5,132 nt of DNA from Thermodesulfobacteriota bacterium (GTDB lineage Bacteria; Desulfobacterota; Desulfocorpusculales; Desulfocorpusculum), in contig JAPWUY010000182.1 in NCBI GenBank assembly GCA_028275295.1, forward strand, positions 1 through 5,132, in the 5' to 3' direction. The position numbers and the translations under genes were made by a program. Shown here piece after piece: positions 1 to 5,132 of the stretch. The notes under the pieces are model-generated. The model saw only the letters and a list, made by a program, of their open reading frames with translations. It did not search any database and was not told the origin of the DNA. How positions within the stretch are numbered: position 1 is the first letter of the stretch; each line of letters opens with the position of its first letter.

Positions 1-318
1 CCGCAAAAAGGGCCAGACGCAAGCCGGAGCATAACATGATCGTGGAGCGGCAAACGAACGGCCGGTGGCCCAGCGGGGACATGCCCAGGTGGAGCCAACG
101 CCCTACCCATGGGCGTGCGGAGCCCGGACCTCCGCCTGTGAGGCCGAGAGGGGCATCGGTCGCCTGGCGGGGTAAGGGCCGGTCACGATGCGAAGGAACA
201 TTTCGCCCAGGGATACACTTCGTGCCTCGGCACTGGAAACCATTGCCCATACCGAGACATATCCTCGAGGAGGTGGGTACGCCCCTTCCGGGGGAAGGGG
301 GATAAGCCTCCGTTCCAG
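1..318. other. GC-rich region beyond the glnA terminator with several small hairpins; no recognisable gene
   Basis: No protein of known family is seen in any frame. A plus-strand frame with an ATG at 36 stays open to 305, but it is Arg/Pro/Gly-rich with no good ribosome binding site and looks non-coding. Several short inverted repeats are visible: ACGCCC/GGGCGT (98-103 with 111-116), CCGA/TCGG (144-147 with 156-159), GTGC/GCAC around 222-233, and a larger one at 269-311. This density suggests a structured RNA or untranslated region, on either strand. I could not match it to tRNA, tmRNA, 6S, RNase P, SRP RNA or a known riboswitch by eye. Confidence 0.4.
269..311. repeat. Two-part inverted repeat (hairpin) next to the glnA terminator
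   Basis: An inner perfect 8-bp stem CCCCTTCC/GGAAGGGG (282-289 with 293-300, loop GGG) sits inside an outer GGAGG/CCTCC pairing (269-273 with 307-311). Neither strand has a T-tract after it, so it is not a typical intrinsic terminator. It could be the last hairpin of a structured RNA, or a second stem that stabilises the end of the glnA transcript. Confidence 0.55.
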
Positions 319-352
319 AAAACTCGGGAGAGAGCCACCCTGGCCCTCTCCC
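319..352 (-). terminator. Rho-independent terminator of the glnA operon
   Basis: Reading on the minus strand, a 12-bp stem GGGAGAGGGCCA / TGGCTCTCTCCC (positions 352-341 and 337-326, with one G-T wobble) closes a GGG loop and is followed by GAGTTTTCT. It begins 19 nt past the glnA stop codon. The T-tract is short (four T's), but the stem is long and almost perfect, so it is probably the main transcript end for glnD-amt-glnB-glnA. Confidence 0.85.
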
Positions 353-371
353 TCTTGTCGCGGCCCCCGCC

Positions 372-1784
372 TCAGATATCGAAGTAGAGGAAGAACTCGT
401 ACGGGTGAGGTCTCATTCTCACAGCATCCACCTCATTCTTTCTCTTGTAGTTGATCCACATCTCCAACACATCCTGAGTGAAGACATCGCCCTTCAGGAG
501 GAACTCGTGATCTTGTTCCAAGGCCTTCAGGGCCTCTTCCAGGGAACCCGGTGCTGAGGGCACATGGGCCAGCTCCTCTGGGCTCAGACCATAGATGTCC
601 TTGTCGAGAGGCTCACCAGGATCTATCCGGTTCTCTATCCCGTCCAGGATGGCCATGAGCATCGCGGAGAAGGCCAGGTAGCCGTTGCATGAAGGATCCG
701 GTGTCCGGAACTCTATCCTTTTGGATTTGGGAGAAGGGGAATACATGGGGATCCTCACCGCGGCTGACCTGTTTCTGCTAGAGTAGGCGAGGTTGACTGG
801 CGCCTCGTACCCGGGCACGAGCCTTTTGTAGGAGTTGGTCGTGGGATTGCACAGGGCACACAGAGCCGGACAGTGCTTCAGGATCCCTCCTATGGCGTAG
901 AGGGCCGTCTCGCTCAGCCCGGCATATCGGTCTCCGGCAAACACGTTCCTTCCGTCCTTCCATATACTGATGTGGGTGTGCATTCCCGAACCATTGTCCC
1001 CGAAGATGGGCTTGGGCATAAACGTGACGGTCTTTCCGTGCCTTCTCGCGACGTTCTTGAGAATGTATTTGAACCACATGAGCTGATCGGCCGCCTTGAC
1101 CAGGGAGGCAAACCTCATGTCTATCTCCCCCTGTCCAGCAGTGGCAACCTCATGATGTTGGCATTCGACCACTATGCCGACCTTTTCCATCTCCAGGACC
1201 ACCTCTGTCCTCAGGTCCATGAGACTGTCCGTGGGAGGAACGGGGAAATAGCCCTCTTTGTGCCTTGGCCTGTAACCGAGGTTGGGACACTCTTCCCTTC
1301 CCGAGTTCCATATTCCCTCCTCGGAATCCAGAAAATAGTAGCCACTGTGGGAGTTCTGATCGAACCGGATGTCATCGAAGATGAAGAACTCTGCCTCGGG
1401 ACCGAAATACGCCTCGTCGCCTATGCCTGTGTATCTGAGGTAGACTTCTGCCTTCTGGGCGATGTTCCTGGGGTCTCGACTGTAACGCTCCTTGGTTATG
1501 GGATCAACTATGTTGCAGATGAGACTCAGGGTCGGGACAGCTGTGAAGGGATCCATGACAGCAGTATCGGGATCTGGTATAACGAGCATGTCACTCGCAT
1601 GTATTGGCTGCCAGCCCCTTATGCTCGAAGCGTCGAAGCCGAATCCCTCCTCGAAGGAAGACTCCTCGAGCTCATGAAAAGGCACTGTGAAGTGCTGCCA
1701 AAGACCCGGAAGATCCATGAACTTGAGATCCACCATCTGCGCTCCGTTTTTCTCAGCAAACTCCAAAACCTCCTTCGGTGTCAT
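372..1784 (-). CDS. glnA: Glutamine synthetase, type I (GSI-beta-like)
   Basis: This 470-residue enzyme makes glutamine from glutamate, ammonia and ATP, and would form a cytosolic dodecamer. The ATG at 1784 is chosen because AGGAGG lies 10 nt upstream and the product has the usual GSI length. A GTG at 1841 would add 19 residues and overlap the PII stop. Catalytic residues are all present at E. coli-like positions: D51, metal ligands E130/E132 (GPEAEFF), E212, E220, H269 (NGSGMHTH) and E358, and substrate residues R321, E327 (RLVPGYEAP), R339 and R360. Tyr398 in [10 protein letters not shown] matches the adenylylation tyrosine of the GSI-beta class, so control by GlnE is plausible. Oddities are DASSI in place of the usual DGSSI (51-55) and [11 protein letters not shown] in place of RFPDPAANPYL (360-370). 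It is the last gene of the cluster, 53 nt after the PII gene, and is followed by a strong terminator. Arginine is often coded by AGA/AGG. Confidence 0.98.
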   Translation of the reverse strand: MTPKEVLEFAEKNGAQMVDLKFMDLPGLWQHFTVPFHELEESSFEEGFGFDASSIRGWQPIHASDMLVIPDPDTAVMDPFTAVPTLSLICNIVDPITKERYSRDPRNIAQKAEVYLRYTGIGDEAYFGPEAEFFIFDDIRFDQNSHSGYYFLDSEEGIWNSGREECPNLGYRPRHKEGYFPVPPTDSLMDLRTEVVLEMEKVGIVVECQHHEVATAGQGEIDMRFASLVKAADQLMWFKYILKNVARRHGKTVTFMPKPIFGDNGSGMHTHISIWKDGRNVFAGDRYAGLSETALYAIGGILKHCPALCALCNPTTNSYKRLVPGYEAPVNLAYSSRNRSAAVRIPMYSPSPKSKRIEFRTPDPSCNGYLAFSAMLMAILDGIENRIDPGEPLDKDIYGLSPEELAHVPSAPGSLEEALKALEQDHEFLLKGDVFTQDVLEMWINYKRKNEVDAVRMRPHPYEFFLYFDI

Positions 1785-1794
1785 CTGTCTTCTC

Positions 1795-1800
1795 CCTCCT
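1795..1800 (-). promoter_or_regulatory. Ribosome binding site of glnA
   Basis: On the minus strand AGGAGG lies 10 nt before the ATG at 1784. It is the best Shine-Dalgarno match near any candidate start of this gene, and it sets the start at residue 20 of the longer open frame that begins with GTG at 1841. Confidence 0.8.
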
Positions 1801-1813
1801 TTTACGGAATTTC

Positions 1814-2224
<411 letters not shown>

Positions 2225-3631
2225 TCATTCCTCCTGGGAGGAAGCAACTGCTAGGGAAGGAGGAGCCTCCGGGAGCGGCTCCTCGAAGGTGTGGGACAAT
2301 GATCCCAAAGCCCTATCCACAAATCCGAGGCTATATGCCTTTTCACCATGCAGAGCTATGTCCAGACCCAGAAGCTCCTCCTCCTGCTGGACCCTGAGAC
2401 CAAAGGCAGCCTTGATGCACAGAAGTATCGCGGCAGTCAAACCGAAGCTCATGACCCAGGAGATCAAAGTAGCCAAGCACTGGACGAGAAGTTGGTCTCC
2501 ATTGCCGTGCAACAGCCCATCTGCGCTTCCTGGAATCGCGGAAGTGGCGAAAATCCCCGTAGCAATGGCACCCCAGGTCCCGCCCACCCCATGGACTCCG
2601 AAGACATCCAGGGAATCGTCGTAACGAAATCTTGCCTTGAGCTTGACCACTGCCAAGTAGCACAAGACCCCGGCTCCCGCTCCCACGAGAAGAGAGGAGA
2701 AGACTGTCACGTATCCGCAAGCAGGGGTTATGGCGACAAGACCCGCTAGGGCTCCGGTTATGGTTCCCAAGGCAGTGGGCTTGCCCCTGTGAAGCCATTC
2801 GATGAGCATCCACGTGATAGCGCTCATGGCAGAGGCTGTATGGGTCACCACCAGGGCGTTGGCCGCCAGAGGACCGGCCACAAGCGCGCTTCCCGCGTTG
2901 AAGCCGAACCATCCGAACCACAAAACCGCCCCTCCCGTTATGGTCAATGGGAGATTGCTCGGGGGCATGGGCTCCGAAGCTATGCCTTTTCTTTGTCCCA
3001 GGATGAGGCAGGCTGCCAGAGCCGAAACCCCTGAACTAATGTGAACCACAGTTCCCCCTGCAAAATCTAGGGCTCCCAGTCTTGAGAGCCAGCCATTTCC
3101 CCACAACCAATGGGCTAAGGGATCGTATACCAGGGTCGACCAGGCCAAGAGGAAAATCAGAAAGGAGGAGAACTTCATTCTCTCTACGAGGGCCCCTGAT
3201 ATGAGAGCTGGGGTGAGAACGGCAAACATCCCTTGAAACATCATGAAAAGCTGGTGCGGGATAGAATGCCCTTCCCGGGGCAAAAAGCCCACCTCTCGGA
3301 GCCCAAGGAAATCCAATCCTCCTATGATCCCGCCTTTGTCCGGGCCGAAAGACAGGGTATATCCCCACAAGACCCACTGGATGCTGATGAGACAGAGGGC
3401 AGAGAGGGAAAGCATTATTGTGTTGAGGACGTTTTTCCCCCTGACCATGCCACTATAGAAAAGGGCCAAGGCCGGGGTCATTATCATGACCAGAGCTGTT
3501 GCCACAAGCATCCAAGCGGTGTCGGCCGTGGATACTTGAGAGAGCTCCCCTGCGGAGGAGGTTGCGGGAACCTCCAGTATCAAAACAGAGGCGCAGCACA
3601 TCTCCCAAAGCCCGAGACAAAGTCTTTTCAT
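2225..3631 (-). CDS. amtB: Ammonium transporter, Amt/AmtB family
   Basis: This 468-residue inner-membrane ammonium channel would assemble as a trimer gated by PII. The ATG at 3631 is chosen because it follows GGGGGA at 5-nt spacing and begins a likely signal peptide (MKRLCLGLWE..., cleavage near residues 25-28), as in E. coli AmtB. An upstream TTG would add 16 basic residues and spoil that signal. About eleven hydrophobic spans follow between residues 35 and 408. Diagnostic residues keep E. coli spacing: gate phenylalanines F132/F136 (FQGMF) and F244 (GFNAGS, with S248), W177, D189 (ALDFAGGTVVH), and the twin pore histidines H197 and H347 (FGVHGVGG). The cytoplasmic tail has the conserved EEELLGLD and HGEKAYS segments (about 417-434) that contact the PII T-loop, then a Pro/Glu/Ser-rich extension of about 30 residues. 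It sits between glnD and the PII gene, the usual amt-PII pairing. Rh-type channels are excluded by these motifs. Confidence 0.97.
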   Translation of the reverse strand: MKRLCLGLWEMCCASVLILEVPATSSAGELSQVSTADTAWMLVATALVMIMTPALALFYSGMVRGKNVLNTIMLSLSALCLISIQWVLWGYTLSFGPDKGGIIGGLDFLGLREVGFLPREGHSIPHQLFMMFQGMFAVLTPALISGALVERMKFSSFLIFLLAWSTLVYDPLAHWLWGNGWLSRLGALDFAGGTVVHISSGVSALAACLILGQRKGIASEPMPPSNLPLTITGGAVLWFGWFGFNAGSALVAGPLAANALVVTHTASAMSAITWMLIEWLHRGKPTALGTITGALAGLVAITPACGYVTVFSSLLVGAGAGVLCYLAVVKLKARFRYDDSLDVFGVHGVGGTWGAIATGIFATSAIPGSADGLLHGNGDQLLVQCLATLISWVMSFGLTAAILLCIKAAFGLRVQQEEELLGLDIALHGEKAYSLGFVDRALGSLSHTFEEPLPEAPPSLAVASSQEE

Positions 3632-3731
3632 CCGAGTCCCCCTTTTACCTTTTCCTTTCGAGCTCCAGTGCCCACCCAACCAGCCCCTTCCATTGCACGC
3701 GGGGTGGCTCCCCTGGCTTGGCCCACCGAGC
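3632..3731 (-). other. Intergenic gap between glnD and amt
   Basis: This 100-nt spacer is the longest gap inside the cluster and the likeliest place for an internal promoter driving amt-glnB-glnA. On the minus strand I find no sigma-54 pattern (GG-N10-GC with TTGC context) and no convincing -35/-10 pair. GGGGAGCCACCCC could form a small hairpin but has no T-tract, so it is not a terminator. Only the amt ribosome binding site is supported here. Confidence 0.5.
3637..3642 (-). promoter_or_regulatory. Ribosome binding site of amt
   Basis: GGGGGA on the minus strand, inside AAAAGGGGGACTCGG, sits 5 nt before the ATG at 3631. It supports the start that gives a clean signal peptide for the ammonium channel. 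Confidence 0.6.
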
Positions 3732-5132
3732 TCACTCGAGAAATGCCCAGGGCCCCACAGTTTCGAGCCTTTCTAGGACACCGTAGAGGGTGGCCTCTAT
3801 CTGCGAGAGCCTCTCCTTCTCCAGGATTTTCTGGCCCCCAGAATCCTGGACATAGAAGACGTCTATCACCCGCCCCTTTCGCGTGTCGACTATGGCCACA
3901 TGAACTCCAAGTTCCAGTTTTGCGAGGGCGCTAGTCACAGCGAAAAGGAGCCCGAGGCGGTCCGCGGCCCTTATCTCTACCACTGTGTAGAAGTCCGAGG
4001 CCCTATTGTCTATTGTCACCCTGGGCTTCACCTGAGAATGTGTTCTGTGGGCGCCAAGTGGTGGTCTCATCCTCTTGGAGAGAAGTTCCTTGACCGAGAG
4101 AGTCCCCTCCAGAATGGCCCTGAGATCCCTTTCCATCTCCGCTATCTTTTGCGGGTCCATGGGTTCTCGGCTCTCGGCACCCAAGGGCTCCACTGTGAAG
4201 GTGTCCATGGCCACTGCGTTTGTCCAGGTATGGATCCGTGCCTCCACTATGTTGAGTCCGTGGGCTAGCATCACAGCACATATGGAACTGAAAAGACCTG
4301 GCCTATCCCAAGTGCAGACGAGGATCTCGTGCTTGTCTTCCACGAGATGATACTTGAGGTAAGCCGCCATCCCCTTCTCCTTCATCTCCCTCGCGAGAGT
4401 GAGTTGATCCAGGAGCCTTTCTGGACTTGTGGTGAGGAGATACCTCGAGGGAAGGGCTTCTATCCATTCCTCCAACTCATCATGGGAGAGTTGGGAGCTC
4501 AGGGAACTCCTCAGATATTCCCTCATCTCCCTCACCTTTGTTGTCATCTCTGGGGAGACGAGATCTCCCATCTCCAGGATCTTGTAACTCTTGAGGTAGA
4601 GCTCCTCGAGAAGTTGCTCCTTCCACTGGGTGAGGACATCCGGACCTGTGGCTTTCAGGTCAGCTATGGTGAGAAGATATAGTTCGCTCAGTCGCTCCAC
4701 GGAGCCCACCAGGCGACACAGGTCTACCACCACCTTTTCCTCGGTGAGATCTCGGCTCAAAGCCGTATCCATCATGGTCACATGCTCCCTCACCAGGAAG
4801 ACCACCCTCTCTTTCTCCCTTTGGGGCATCCACCACCGATCCATGATGGCTTCGGCCAAATGAGCGCCCCTCTGGGCGTGGCCCGGCCCATCTCCCTTCC
4901 CTATGTCATGGAGAAGAGCCGCAAGGACCAAGGATGACCACGATGGGATGGCTCTGGCCGCCTTGGCAATGGACGAATCCTCGCTCCCTTCGGCCTCCAT
5001 CCTCATTGCCCCGAGCTCCCGGACAGTCTCCAGAGAGTGGACATCCACGGTGTAAGCGTGGTACGCATCGTACTGGACCTCGAAGCAAATGCGCTGAAAT
5101 TCCGGAATGTAGGCCTGGAGGAGACCCAGTCT
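3732..5132 (-). CDS. glnD: Bifunctional [protein-PII] uridylyltransferase/uridylyl-removing enzyme, 3' part (N-terminus outside window)
   Basis: This is the C-terminal 466 residues of GlnD, the glutamine sensor that uridylylates PII when glutamine is low and deuridylylates it when glutamine is high. The frame stays open to the window edge, so the GTG at 5048 is internal and not the start. The full family protein is about 850-900 residues, and the missing half should carry the nucleotidyltransferase domain. The visible part opens with the typical IPEF and YHAYTVDVHS stretch (about residues 9-33). The HD hydrolase domain follows, with HDIGKG at 75-80, a conserved His at 85 and REH at 115-117; this domain removes UMP. 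Two ACT domains follow at about 268-340 (WDRPGLFSSICAVM) and 381-452 (ADRLGLLFAVTSAL), the expected glutamine-binding sites. The TGA stop is at 3732-3734. The protein is cytosolic. Its gene lies 100 nt upstream of amt and in the same operon direction as its substrate PII. No frameshift is seen. Identification is very secure. Confidence 0.97.
   Translation of the reverse strand, partial: RLGLLQAYIPEFQRICFEVQYDAYHAYTVDVHSLETVRELGAMRMEAEGSEDSSIAKAARAIPSWSSLVLAALLHDIGKGDGPGHAQRGAHLAEAIMDRWWMPQREKERVVFLVREHVTMMDTALSRDLTEEKVVVDLCRLVGSVERLSELYLLTIADLKATGPDVLTQWKEQLLEELYLKSYKILEMGDLVSPEMTTKVREMREYLRSSLSSQLSHDELEEWIEALPSRYLLTTSPERLLDQLTLAREMKEKGMAAYLKYHLVEDKHEILVCTWDRPGLFSSICAVMLAHGLNIVEARIHTWTNAVAMDTFTVEPLGAESREPMDPQKIAEMERDLRAILEGTLSVKELLSKRMRPPLGAHRTHSQVKPRVTIDNRASDFYTVVEIRAADRLGLLFAVTSALAKLELGVHVAIVDTRKGRVIDVFYVQDSGGQKILEKERLSQIEATLYGVLERLETVGPWAFLE

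Noticed and set aside
36..305. An 89-codon plus-strand frame in the region beyond glnA
   Set aside because: It has no clear ribosome binding site, its composition is Arg/Pro/Gly-rich as expected from GC-rich non-coding DNA, and nothing in it resembles a known family. The hairpins argue for a non-coding role instead.
1..318. tRNA, 6S RNA, RNase P RNA, SRP RNA or glutamine riboswitch in the non-coding stretch
   Set aside because: I looked for the characteristic conserved sequences of each on both strands and found none convincing. The region is left as unassigned.
3632..3731. Possible sigma-54 (NtrC-type) promoter before amt
   Set aside because: TGGGCACTGG on the minus strand recalls a -24 box, but no GC falls at the required 12-bp distance and there is no TTGC. 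The same search before the PII gene and before glnA also failed.
3690..3731. Possible terminator after glnD
   Set aside because: Short GC inverted repeats are present, but no T-tract follows on the minus strand, so readthrough into amt is more likely.
3233..3934. A 233-codon plus-strand frame across the start of amt, the intergenic gap and the end of glnD
   Set aside because: It is antisense to two well-identified genes, has low-complexity Pro/Ser/Arg-rich content and no domain, so it is a shadow frame.

Overview
The window is a compact nitrogen-assimilation and nitrogen-sensing cluster from a bacterium. All four genes lie on the minus strand, so transcription runs from high to low coordinates: the 3' part of glnD (PII uridylyltransferase/uridylyl-removing enzyme), then an Amt-family ammonium channel gene, a PII signalling protein gene (glnB/glnK type), and glnA (type I glutamine synthetase). 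The gaps are short (about 100, 48 and 53 nt). The only clear intrinsic terminator follows glnA, which fits a single operon, although internal promoters cannot be excluded.

The gene products form a complete control circuit. Amt admits ammonium, and glutamine synthetase fixes it as glutamine. The C-terminal ACT domains of GlnD would sense glutamine. GlnD would then add or remove UMP on Tyr51 of PII, which in turn gates Amt and, in organisms with the adenylyltransferase GlnE, controls glutamine synthetase through a tyrosine (Tyr398 here). Every residue needed for this chain that lies in the window is present. The N-terminal nucleotidyltransferase domain of GlnD, and any glnE, ntrB or ntrC gene, lie outside the window or are absent.

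The organism is a Gram-negative-type bacterium. GlnD, a uridylylatable PII and an adenylylatable type I glutamine synthetase together are typical of Proteobacteria and Desulfobacterota. The moderately GC-rich sequence, with frequent AGA/AGG arginine codons, leans towards a Desulfobacterota (delta-proteobacterial) lineage. This placement is an inference, not a firm assignment.

Layout: 1-318 is GC-rich, hairpin-rich sequence with no recognisable gene; 319-352 is the glnA terminator; 372-1784 is glnA; 1838-2176 is the PII gene; 2225-3631 is amt; 3732-5132 is glnD, cut by the window edge. There is no mobile element, CRISPR array, tRNA or rRNA. I see no evidence of a new biological system. The least explained part is the first ~318 bases.
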